Assembly: GCF_014698475.1 (NCBI RefSeq)
Contig: NZ_JACJTB010000043.1
Span: 1 to 62,150 of the forward strand
Length of the DNA stretch: 62,150 nucleotides
Direction of reading: 5' to 3'
Source of the DNA: Nostoc spongiaeforme FACHB-130
Lineage (GTDB): Bacteria > Cyanobacteriota > Cyanobacteriia > Cyanobacteriales > Nostocaceae
Below the pieces are notes generated by a model. The model did not search any database. It was not told the origin of the DNA and saw nothing but the letters and a program-made list of their open reading frames with translations. Positions 52,366 to 60,023 of the stretch are shown piece after piece; position 1 is the stretch's first letter; every line of letters starts with the position of its first letter. Made by a program: the position numbers and the translations under genes.

Positions 52366-55300
52366 ATGTTTGCGAATTTTTTTATTAAGCGACCTGTATT
52401 TGCGATCGCCTGCGCTCTTGTGATGCTCATGGTAGGGATAATCAGCATTCCGCTACTACCAGTAGAGCAGTACCCAGATATCAGTCCTGTGCAAATCAAT
52501 GTCACCGCTAATTATATTGGTGCGAGCGCGCAAGTTGTAGAAGATACAGTCACAACAGTTTTAGAACGCCAAATTAATGGTGTCGAAGGCTTAAAATATA
52601 TCACCTCAACTAGCAGCAGTGACGGTACTAGTAACATCATCATCACTTTTGATCAAGGGTATGACATTGATACTGCGGCGGCTGATGTGCAGAATCGAGT
52701 CTTGCTGGCGGAACCAAAATTGCCAGAAGTTGTCAGGCAAACAGGAGTTTCTGTCACAAAGCAATCCAGTGGTATCGTCTTAGCAATGGCTATGTATAGC
52801 GAAGGCGATAAGTACGATGACACTTTTATTAGTAACTATGCAGACCTGTATGTTTTAGACCGTCTCAGACGCATCAAAGGTGTAGGTAATATTGCGACGT
52901 TTGGCGATCGCCGCTATGCAATGCGGTTGTGGCTTGACCCGACTCAACTTGCTAATCGCAAGCTCACAACTGAGGACGTAATTAACGCACTTCATCAACA
53001 AAACTTACAGTTAGGTATCGGTAGTATTGGACAGCCACCTGCACCAAATGGGCAAATGTATCAAATTGAGTTGCAAACTCAAGGGCGGTTAAAAGAAGCT
53101 GCCGAATTTGAAAACATGGTCATCAAAGCGGGTACAGATGGCACACTTGTGAAGCTTAAAGATGTTGGTCGTGCTGAACTTGGGGCAGAAAATTATAGTT
53201 CCTTTGCTCGCTATAGCGGTCACGTTGCTGTTGGCTATCAAATCCTGCAAATTCCTGGAAGCAATGCTTTAAAGATTGCTAATGCGGTAAAAGCCGAAAT
53301 GGAGCAAATTGCAAAGGACTTTCCACCTGGTTTGAAATATGAATTTCCCTATGATTCTTCACTATTTGTTGAAGCATCTCGCCAGGAAGTTGTCAAAAAT
53401 TTATTGGAATCGATTGTGCTAGTTGTCTTAGTAATTTTTGTTTTCTTACAAGACTGGCGCACTACCCTCATTCCCGCAATTACAATTCCAATTTCTTTAA
53501 TTGGAACGTTTGCCTTTGTAAAGGTTTTCGATTTTTCACTTAACAGCTTGACTTTGTTTGGTTTGACTTTAGGGTCGGGGATGGTGGTAGACGATGCAAT
53601 CATCATCGTCGAACAAATTAACCGCTTTATCCAGAGTAAAAGGATGAATCCGCGCCAAGCGGCTAGTGAATCCATGACAGAACTGTTTGGGGCGGTAATT
53701 GCCACATCCCTCGTACTCATGGCTATGTTTATTCCTGTGGGATTCTTCCCTGGAACAACGGGACAACTATATAAACAATTTGCACTGACGATCGCTTTCT
53801 CAATTGTACTTTCGACTTTTATTGCTATTACCTTAACTCCAGCTCTGGCAGCTATGTTGTTGCGGAAAACTCAAAAACCACGCGGTTTACTAGGCTGGAT
53901 TTTTGGAGCGATTAATTGGTTACTTGACTGGATGCAAAAAGGATACCAACAAATTCTCCGGTTGCTGATCAACTTTAAAATCGTTGTTGTGGTACTGTTT
54001 ATTGCATCTTTGGTTTGGACAGGCTGGCTTTACCTGCGCGTCCCGACAGCATTTTTACCAGAAGAAGACCAAGGTTATTTTATTAACTTAATACAGGGGC
54101 CAGATGGCACTTCACTCAACTACACCCGTGAAGTTGCGAAGCAAGCAGAAAAAGCACTGCTGAAGATACCAGAGATTCAAGGTACTTTTGCAATGGGTGG
54201 TGTTGGTTTTAGTGGTAATACTCCCAACCGAGGCTTGATATTTGCACCGCTAAAATCTTGGGATGTCCGAAAAACAGCCCAACAAACAGCATCAGCAATT
54301 GTTAATCAAGCTAGAGGTGGACTGTCAGCAATCAAAGACGCAGCCGTGTTTGCAGTGAATCCTCCGACTATCCAAAGTTTAGGCAGTGTGGGTGGTTTTG
54401 TGTTTCAGCTGCAAGATAGAGGAGACAGAAATAATAGCGACATCAATAATTTAGTCAAAATCAGCCACGATTTAATCGGCAAAGCCAATCAAACACCAGG
54501 ATTGCAAGGAGTATTCAGTACCTACACAGCCAATGCACCACAGTTACTTATCGAAGTAGATCGAGAAAAAGCCGAAGCCTTACAAGTCCCTGTCAGAGAT
54601 ATTTTTAGCACCTTGCAGACTTTCATCGGTTCTCGCTACGTCAATGATTTTAATGCTTTTGGTCGCACTTATCGAGTCTATGTCCAAGCAGATCAACAGT
54701 TTCGCGCTAACCCAGAAGATATTGGACAACTATATGTGCGTTCCGGGCGGGGTGAGATGATTTCCCTCAGTAGTTTGGTGAAGGTTACACCAACCACCGG
54801 GCCGCAAACAATTAACCACTACAATCTATATCGCTCAATTGAAATTAATGGCGCAGCTGCACCTGGTTTTAGCTCTGGACAAGCAATAGAAGCGATGAAG
54901 AATTTAGCCGCTACTGTCTTACCAAAAAATATGAGCTACGAATGGTCAGGTATTACCTTAGAAGAATTAGAATCTGGTGGTCAAGCACCAATTATTTTTG
55001 GTCTAGGGATTTTCTTCGTTTTCTTAGTGCTGGCTGCTCAATACAATAACTTCGTAGACCCTTTGATTATTTTATTGTCAGTTCCCTTAGCTGTTTTAGG
55101 AGCATTGTTAGCTCAATCATGGCGTGGTTTGTATAACGATGTTTATTGTCAGGTTGGTTTAGTGATGTTAATTGGTTTAGCTAGTAAAAATGCAATTTTA
55201 ATTGTTGAATTTGCTAACCAATTACGCGAACAAGGTTTTTCGATTACTAAAGCAGCCGTAAAAGCTTCTGGAGAACGCTTAAGACCAATTGTCATGACTG

Positions 55301-55545
55301 CTATTTCTACGCTACTGGGAACTTGGCCACTCGTTGTCGCTACAGGCGCAGGGTCAGCTAGTCGACAATCTCTTGGTACGGCTGTCTTTGGTGGAATGTT
55401 CGTTGCTACTTTCTTGAGTTTGTTTGTTGTGCCTATCCTGTATATCGTAATTACCCAAATTCGCTTACTGTTTGTAGGTGTACCAAAGTTAAGGAATCAA
55501 GCAGGTAAGTTAGCAAAACAATCAAGAGTTGACGTACTCCCCTGA
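52366..55545 (+). CDS. RND efflux pump, HAE1 (AcrB-like) family
   Basis: A 1059-aa inner-membrane RND pump: N-terminal FFIKRPVFAIACALVMLMVG, two large periplasmic loops, and a fourth helix with GSGMVVDDAIIIVEQI containing the proton-relay aspartates. This DD without the extra acidic residue is typical of HAE1 (organic substrate) pumps such as AcrB, unlike the heavy-metal HME type. C-terminal helices include GLASKNAILIVEFANQLREQ. It is in a metal-induced operon, so the substrates may be organic or mixed. Length and domain duplication are complete. Confidence 0.85.
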   Translation: MFANFFIKRPVFAIACALVMLMVGIISIPLLPVEQYPDISPVQINVTANYIGASAQVVEDTVTTVLERQINGVEGLKYITSTSSSDGTSNIIITFDQGYDIDTAAADVQNRVLLAEPKLPEVVRQTGVSVTKQSSGIVLAMAMYSEGDKYDDTFISNYADLYVLDRLRRIKGVGNIATFGDRRYAMRLWLDPTQLANRKLTTEDVINALHQQNLQLGIGSIGQPPAPNGQMYQIELQTQGRLKEAAEFENMVIKAGTDGTLVKLKDVGRAELGAENYSSFARYSGHVAVGYQILQIPGSNALKIANAVKAEMEQIAKDFPPGLKYEFPYDSSLFVEASRQEVVKNLLESIVLVVLVIFVFLQDWRTTLIPAITIPISLIGTFAFVKVFDFSLNSLTLFGLTLGSGMVVDDAIIIVEQINRFIQSKRMNPRQAASESMTELFGAVIATSLVLMAMFIPVGFFPGTTGQLYKQFALTIAFSIVLSTFIAITLTPALAAMLLRKTQKPRGLLGWIFGAINWLLDWMQKGYQQILRLLINFKIVVVVLFIASLVWTGWLYLRVPTAFLPEEDQGYFINLIQGPDGTSLNYTREVAKQAEKALLKIPEIQGTFAMGGVGFSGNTPNRGLIFAPLKSWDVRKTAQQTASAIVNQARGGLSAIKDAAVFAVNPPTIQSLGSVGGFVFQLQDRGDRNNSDINNLVKISHDLIGKANQTPGLQGVFSTYTANAPQLLIEVDREKAEALQVPVRDIFSTLQTFIGSRYVNDFNAFGRTYRVYVQADQQFRANPEDIGQLYVRSGRGEMISLSSLVKVTPTTGPQTINHYNLYRSIEINGAAAPGFSSGQAIEAMKNLAATVLPKNMSYEWSGITLEELESGGQAPIIFGLGIFFVFLVLAAQYNNFVDPLIILLSVPLAVLGALLAQSWRGLYNDVYCQVGLVMLIGLASKNAILIVEFANQLREQGFSITKAAVKASGERLRPIVMTAISTLLGTWPLVVATGAGSASRQSLGTAVFGGMFVATFLSLFVVPILYIVITQIRLLFVGVPKLRNQAGKLAKQSRVDVLP

Positions 55546-55577
55546 AAATAAGCGAGAATTCTTAGCTTGGCTTATAT

Positions 55578-55603
55578 CCCCTGGCTTGAGCTTAGGGGGT
55601 TTT
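55578..55603 (+). terminator. Terminator of the RND operon
   Basis: CCCCT (55578-55582) pairs with AGGGG (55594-55598) around an 11-nt loop, followed by GTTTT. It lies ~35 bp after the pump stop codon. Confidence 0.6.
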
Positions 55604-55637
55604 CACTTTACCCCATTATTTTTAATCGAGTTGATAC

Positions 55638-55669
55638 TTGACTCTCCATCTGACTGGAGAATCTAGGAT
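55638..55669 (+). promoter_or_regulatory. MerR-type promoter G (merR2)
   Basis: TTGACT, a 19-bp spacer beginning CTCCATCTGACTGGAG, then CTAGGAT. It is 33 bp ahead of the second merR ATG. Confidence 0.75.
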
Positions 55670-55701
55670 AAAGTAGACGATTAAATTTAAGAGAAGTAAT
55701 T

Positions 55702-56109
55702 ATGCTAGTTCAAGAAAAGTCAAAACAGATTGGTGTAGTTGCTAAAGAAAGTGGAGTACCGATTAAAACCATTCGCTACTATGAGGAGCTTGGTCTACTC
55801 AAATCATCAGGCAGAACTGAGGGTGGTTTTAGATTATTTAACACTGATGTCTTAGCTCGCCTGCACTTTATTAAACGCGCTCAAAGTCTGGGTTTAACTT
55901 TAGCCGAAATCAAAGAATTTTTGAATGTTCATGATGAGGGAGAATTACCGTGTGAACATATAAAAATCAAGCTTGAGGATAAGGTACAAGCTATTGATGA
56001 TCAAATTCAGCAATTACTTATTTTGAGACAAGATTTGTCAGGGATGCTGTCTGACTGGGAAATTCAATCCGAAACATATCATCCAACAATTTGCCCCATT
56101 ATTAATTAA
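55702..56109 (+). CDS. MerR-family metal-responsive regulator (copy 2)
   Basis: A 135-aa MerR regulator nearly identical to the copy at 49266 through residue ~115: the same KESGVPIKTIRYYEELGLLK, GRTEGGFRLF and ELPCEHIK. The C-terminal ends differ (SDWEIQSETYHPTICPIIN versus SGWEIKPDGSHSTICPILEH). Identical recognition helices imply the two bind the same operators, so they could cross-regulate all eight promoters. The differing C-terminal metal-binding loop could give different metal responses. It is monocistronic between promoter G and a strong terminator. Confidence 0.85.
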   Translation: MLVQEKSKQIGVVAKESGVPIKTIRYYEELGLLKSSGRTEGGFRLFNTDVLARLHFIKRAQSLGLTLAEIKEFLNVHDEGELPCEHIKIKLEDKVQAIDDQIQQLLILRQDLSGMLSDWEIQSETYHPTICPIIN

Positions 56110-56142
56110 AAATCAGTGTTAATCTAAAAAATATTTTTTAAC

Positions 56143-56174
56143 AATACGTTCACTCAAAAATGAACGTATTTTTT
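56143..56174 (+). terminator. Strong terminator after merR2
   Basis: AATACGTTCA (56143-56152) and TGAACGTATT (56161-56170) form a perfect 10-bp stem with an 8-nt loop, followed by TTTT. It is a textbook factor-independent terminator. Confidence 0.85.
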
Positions 56175-56217
56175 ATTAATTCAAATCAAAAAACTAAAAA
56201 TTTCTTGATTTTACCTC

Positions 56218-56249
56218 TTGACTCTCCACTCAACTAGACAATTTAAACT
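56218..56249 (+). promoter_or_regulatory. MerR-type promoter H (His-rich lipoprotein)
   Basis: TTGACT, a 19-bp spacer beginning CTCCACTCAACTAGAC, then TTAAACT. The right half of the dyad is degenerate. It is 30 bp ahead of the ATG. Confidence 0.65.
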
Positions 56250-56278
56250 CACTTTATGTTGAGTAAAGGAGAAAATCA

Positions 56279-57193
56279 ATGAATAGATTTATAAATGCGA
56301 TCGCTATCACTACTACTTTGGTAATAGTTCAAGCTTGTTCATCATTACCTAACGCTGAAGAAAAAGCAATGTCTGTTAGTACACATCAGCATGAGGAGCA
56401 TTTAACGAGCGGAAGTCATAATCATGAAGAGCCTTCAATCAATGAAAGTCATCATGGAGAACATTCAACAAGTAGCACAGTTCATGGTGAGAAGAAAGCA
56501 GTGACTCAAGCAAAACTTAAAGTTTCCAGTGAAATCACCCCAAATAAAAATATTTCGCTATTGATTGATGTTGAAGATTTAGAAGGGAAGGCGATCGCCA
56601 AGTTTGACACTTTTCAAGAAAAGCTCATGCATTTAATTATTGTCAGTGACGATCTTCAGTTTTTCAGCCATCTTCATCCTACATATAAAGATAATGGTCA
56701 GTTCAAAGTAGAAGCTAGTTTTCCCCAAGCAGGTGGTTACACATTTTTTAGTGACTACAAACCTACTGGTCAAACAGAGCAAATTTCAGTATTGAAAACA
56801 CAAGTTCCAGGAATCAGTATTGCTGCTCCAGAAATTGACATTAAGCGTAGTAAAACTTTCAATGATACTCAAGTCAATCTCGCTCTTTCTGAACCCACTG
56901 TAAAAGCAGGTCAAGAAGTGACTTTAATGTTTAAATTACAAGATGCTGCTAACAATCAACCGTTAACAGACTTGCAACCTTACTTGGGAGAAAAAGGACA
57001 TTTGGTTATCCTGCGACAGTCAAGCTCATTAACAGCAGCAGATTACATCCATGCTCACGCACTCAAAAATACCCCAACTGGACAGGTTCATTTTATGACT
57101 AGCTTTCCGCAAGCAGGCAAGTATAAACTTTGGGGACAATTCAATCGTAACGGGAAAATTATTACTGCTGATTTTTGGATTAATGTGGTTTAA
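56279..57193 (+). CDS. His-rich lipoprotein, candidate metal-binding periplasmic protein
   Basis: A 304-aa exported lipoprotein with lipobox VQAC (Cys at residue 20). A low-complexity histidine-rich region follows (residues 35-75: THQHEEHL, SHNHEE, SHHGEHS, VHGE). Two related beta modules come next, each with SFPQAG-Y (ASFPQAGGYTFF; TSFPQAGKYKLW) and an H-rich strand (LMHLIIVSDDLQFFSHLHP; HLVILRQ and IHAHAL). The pattern recalls secreted YtkA/CusF-like metal-binding modules. Metal-induced expression from promoter H supports a scavenging role in the periplasm. Confidence 0.65.
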   Translation: MNRFINAIAITTTLVIVQACSSLPNAEEKAMSVSTHQHEEHLTSGSHNHEEPSINESHHGEHSTSSTVHGEKKAVTQAKLKVSSEITPNKNISLLIDVEDLEGKAIAKFDTFQEKLMHLIIVSDDLQFFSHLHPTYKDNGQFKVEASFPQAGGYTFFSDYKPTGQTEQISVLKTQVPGISIAAPEIDIKRSKTFNDTQVNLALSEPTVKAGQEVTLMFKLQDAANNQPLTDLQPYLGEKGHLVILRQSSSLTAADYIHAHALKNTPTGQVHFMTSFPQAGKYKLWGQFNRNGKIITADFWINVV

Positions 57194-57270
57194 TTTAGCT
57201 TATACTTCTTAGTAACACAAGAGTACAAAACTTTTTGGCTTCTTACTTTGTATGTCCATAGTATATAGGT

Positions 57271-57310
57271 GAATTCACCACCTTAAACGGGTGGTGAATT
57301 CTTGCTTTTG
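57271..57310 (+). terminator. Terminator after the His-rich lipoprotein
   Basis: GAATTCACCACC (57271-57282) and GGTGGTGAATTC (57290-57301) form a perfect 12-bp stem with a 7-nt loop, followed by TTGCTTTT. Confidence 0.8.
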
Positions 57311-57775
57311 ACTCTTCTTATTAAAACTAAGAGTATTATCTCAAGATCTATTGGTTATGAGAAAGCTACATACAGTAACTTTTTGTCTATTAATAGAAAC
57401 TGTTGTAGGAATTATCTGCCCTGATTGATTTTTAACTTGAATTCTACTACGTCAGGTAACTTAATTGCAAGTTATACCAAAGGTTAACCTATACATTAAC
57501 TTTAAATTTATGAGTAGCATCTGTGGGATAAGTAGTAATAAGAATGACAACACTTTTAAACAGATGAGAAGTTATAAAATCACCTGTTTCTCCACTTGCC
57601 CAAATATTATAACCCGAAAAAGATGTCAAGGCTAAAATACATACATTAACATAAATCTATTTTTTTATTTTGTTTCTTCTAACAATTTCTACACATTTTT
57701 CTTTTATTATTAGTTTCACATTTATACATGAGAGTTCCATGAAACTCTTTAGTTTATTAGTGAAAAAACATTTAA
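57311..57775. other. Intergenic stretch with a possible gene fragment
   Basis: About 465 bp without a clear gene. On the minus strand 57489-57655 stays open for about 50 codons and ends in a stop. Its translation includes SGYNIWASGETGDFITSHLF and TTYPTDATHKFKVNV, which look more protein-like than chance, but it has no start codon or ribosome binding site. It could be a relic. Confidence 0.3.
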
Positions 57776-58261
57776 TCAGTAAGTATGAAATGAAGCAACA
57801 CCTATAGGTATTTCTGCATCAATTCCAACCTCTCTAACTGAGAAACTGTAAACAGAACCATTACCAAGATTTTGTCTTTTTATCCTGTTAAAGTCGATAT
57901 TAAACTTAGTATTAGGGGCAACTGGTTTGGCAAAAAATAATAGTATTCTTTTACCAGTGACAGTTACATTAGTATTAATTTTTTGTCCCTTTTCATCGAC
58001 GGCATCGATATCTTGAATATTATTACTGATAATTATATTTGCTGGAATTTTGACAATTAGTTGAGTAACAGCTTTGCTATTTTGCGGAATGTGCAATCGG
58101 AAAGTATGCCTGAATTTTCCCCACTTAGTGGGAGGAAATTGTGTATTTGAATCAATATGAGGAACCTTATCATCATTTGTTCTGGCACTGGCATAGCTAG
58201 GAGCAATAATAGCTATACTATTTAGAGTTAAGACAACAGTGTAAACCAATAAATTCTTCAT
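57776..58261 (-). CDS. DUF2808-like exported protein 1
   Basis: A 161-aa exported protein with a signal peptide (VYTVVLTLNSIAIIAPSYA). A beta-rich domain follows: HTFRLHIPQNSKAVTQLIVK, DAVDEKGQKINTNVTVTGKR, FNIDFNRIKRQNLGNGSVYS. This matches the DUF2808-like pattern of cyanobacterial secreted proteins of unknown role. AGAGGTAAAT before the ATG at 58261 sets the start. It is a paralogue of the protein encoded at 58543-59031, and an ATGAAA direct repeat lies about 230 bp upstream. Confidence 0.6.
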   Translation of the reverse strand: MKNLLVYTVVLTLNSIAIIAPSYASARTNDDKVPHIDSNTQFPPTKWGKFRHTFRLHIPQNSKAVTQLIVKIPANIIISNNIQDIDAVDEKGQKINTNVTVTGKRILLFFAKPVAPNTKFNIDFNRIKRQNLGNGSVYSFSVREVGIDAEIPIGVASFHTY

Positions 58262-58492
58262 ATTTACCTCTACGATAATCAAATAAATTAGCTAAATTAC
58301 ATCTCATTATTTATGATTTAATCTGCTCTTGATAGATATATTAAACTTAGCAAAGCTAAATTTGACTCCCTCATTTGCATAGTCATTAATCAAGAGAATT
58401 AGCCAGTTAGCAACCATTATCAGGTTTTAATTGTTAGTGATCTTTTTGTTGAAGAGGTATACTACCTCTATTTACTAGAATGACAACTCACA

Positions 58493-58514
58493 ATGAAATC
58501 AAGATGAAATTTAA
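58493..58514 (-). promoter_or_regulatory. ATGAAA direct repeat upstream of DUF2808-like gene 1
   Basis: ATGAAATCAAG followed by ATGAAATTTAA, an 11-bp-pitch repeat with the same orientation relative to the gene as the one before the two-component operon. It lies about 230 bp upstream of the DUF2808-like gene 1 start. Confidence 0.45.
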
Positions 58515-58542
58515 GCAGTTATAATTTAAATTTACAAATAAA

Positions 58543-59031
58543 TTAAAGTGAAGGAATTTGAACTTCACCCACAGGAATCTCTACATCGCTACCAACAACT
58601 TTAGCCGATAGATGGTAAATAGAAAGAGAACCAGTAATTGGTTGTAGTACTTTATTGAAGTTAATTTGTAACTTACTAGTGCTAGAAGTAACAAGTTCAG
58701 GAAAATCTATAATAATTCTTTGACTACTTACTAAGATATTAATTTTAATTTTTTGACCTTGCTCATCCAATACGTCAACATCATTAGTTACAGCTACTTT
58801 GGGTGGAACGTCTATAATCAGCTGGGAAATAGGCTTGCCATTTTTAGGAATGTGTAGCTGGAATGTCTGTTTTACAAGTTGCCAACCAGTATGAATATAT
58901 TGCGAACTATCCTCAATAGTACCTAGCTTATCGTTATCCGTTTTTGCAATTGCATAGTCAGCATAGCTCAGAGATGTGATAGCTAGATTACATACGGCAA
59001 CATAAATCAGCATTCTCTTTGTTTGGATCAT
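58543..59031 (-). CDS. DUF2808-like exported protein 2
   Basis: A 162-aa exported protein with a signal peptide (MLIYVAVCNLAITSLSYADY) and a DUF2808-like beta domain: KQTFQLHIPKNGKPISQLII, DVLDEQGQKIKINILVSSQR, LQINFNKVLQPITGSLSIYH. It is a paralogue of the downstream protein. No strong ribosome binding site is seen before the ATG. An exact copy of the two-component operon's ATGAAATTAAGATGAAATT repeat is ~80 bp upstream, so it is a probable target of that system. Confidence 0.6.
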   Translation of the reverse strand: MIQTKRMLIYVAVCNLAITSLSYADYAIAKTDNDKLGTIEDSSQYIHTGWQLVKQTFQLHIPKNGKPISQLIIDVPPKVAVTNDVDVLDEQGQKIKINILVSSQRIIIDFPELVTSSTSKLQINFNKVLQPITGSLSIYHLSAKVVGSDVEIPVGEVQIPSL

Positions 59032-59112
59032 TCAATTAAGAAAATATATCAGCTAGATTGTAGATTTATTTTTAGCAAATAAACCTTTATAAAACCAGTT
59101 TGACAGGTCACT

Positions 59113-59134
59113 ATGAAATTAAGATGAAATTCTT
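59113..59134 (-). promoter_or_regulatory. ATGAAA direct repeat upstream of DUF2808-like gene 2
   Basis: ATGAAATTAAG followed by ATGAAATTCTT: all 22 bases are identical to the repeat at 31578-31599 upstream of the response-regulator gene, with the same orientation and similar distance (~80 versus ~93 bp) from the start codon. Confidence 0.6.
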
Positions 59135-59233
59135 AGTGAATTTCTACAAAAATAGTACTGACTTAACCAGGTACCGTGTCTAAAAGTACTTCAGAGAAAA
59201 TGCTGTTACAAACTCTGCTTAACCTAACTGTAA

Positions 59234-59424
59234 TCATCGCAATAGCATTGCATTAACAAATACCACGACAGTTGAAGCACTCATGAACACTGCTGCTAAA
59301 GTTGGAGGAAGCAAGATACCTAAAGGATAGGCAACTCTCTTCAAAATGCTCAATGCGCTAGGTATTTGGTCATAGCACCCGGCACCATTTCAGTAGCGAC
59401 GAGTGCATGACTTTGGTACTCAAA
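59234..59424 (-). pseudogene. C-terminal relic of a heavy-metal P-type ATPase
   Basis: On the minus strand the frame following the lipoprotein stop reads EMVPGAMTKIPSALSILKRV, then PLGILLPPTLAAVFMSASTV and VVFVNAMLLR before a stop at 59234. The last ~30 residues match the final helix of P1B ATPases of the AVLMSxSTVIVAxNAxLLR type. It is in the same frame as the lipoprotein, separated by one TGA. Only this tail remains; the catalytic core is absent, so it is a deletion relic. Confidence 0.5.
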
Positions 59425-59913
59425 TCATTGATTAAAACTAAACCGACCGTTGACTTTTTCACTGCCAATATTCGCTGTAACTTTCACTTGATATTGACCT
59501 GCCGCAATTTTATCTAATTTGGCAGCATAGTGTTTACCCTCAGCATCATATGTTAGGGGAACAGTTTTTTGCTTTCCATCTGGTGACTGAATATCAGCAG
59601 TAACTTTAGCATTTGGAATTGCTTCGTGTTTGTCACCTGTTTGCAAATATAAATCTAAGTGAGTTGCGCTATCTTCCTTTTCAGGTACTAACTCTAAGTG
59701 ATATTTTCCTACTTCGACGACTTGAGAGTTTTTACGAAGTGAGCCGCCATGAGCAGATGTTTCAGTTTTGGTGGCTGGTTCAGTTTTATTAGTATTTTCT
59801 GTAGCAGCACCTGAAGGATTACTACTGGATTCAGAAGCTTGATTACTACAAGCTCCTAAAAATAACAACCCTGCACTTACAAAAACAATAAAACCTACTT
59901 TAAATGATTGCAT
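59425..59913 (-). CDS. Exported lipoprotein, YtkA/FixH-like domain
   Basis: A 162-aa lipoprotein with lipobox LGAC (Cys near residue 22), a Ser/Thr/Asn-rich linker (about 25-60) and a beta-sandwich domain: VVEVGKYHLELVPEKE, THLDLYLQTGDKHEAIPNAK, VTADIQSPDGKQKTVPLTYD, GQYQVKVTANIG. This matches YtkA/FixH-like immunoglobulin-type modules often found with CusA-type metal pumps. It is about 110 bp downstream of the truncated RND pump gene, in the same direction, and was probably part of that operon. Confidence 0.65.
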   Translation of the reverse strand: MQSFKVGFIVFVSAGLLFLGACSNQASESSSNPSGAATENTNKTEPATKTETSAHGGSLRKNSQVVEVGKYHLELVPEKEDSATHLDLYLQTGDKHEAIPNAKVTADIQSPDGKQKTVPLTYDAEGKHYAAKLDKIAAGQYQVKVTANIGSEKVNGRFSFNQ

Positions 59914-59983
59914 GAACTTACTCCTGATTGGTTATGAGGAAAATTGCGAGCAATTATATGGTAATTGCATAGATATCTCTATA

Positions 59984-60005
59984 TTTCCAGGGGGATATCT
60001 GGAAA
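59984..60005. terminator. Hairpin between RND pump and lipoprotein genes
   Basis: TTTCCAG (59984-59990) pairs with CTGGAAA (59999-60005) around GGGGATAT. A GATATC appears on both sides. It may be a processing or attenuation signal between the genes. Confidence 0.35.
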
Positions 60006-60023
60006 GAATTAATAAATTAAGCG

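Noticed and set aside
57358-57435. 25-codon frame with a hydrophobic start (MRKLHTVTFCLLIETVVG)
   Set aside because: It could be a truncated signal peptide, but it has no ribosome binding site and nothing follows in frame.
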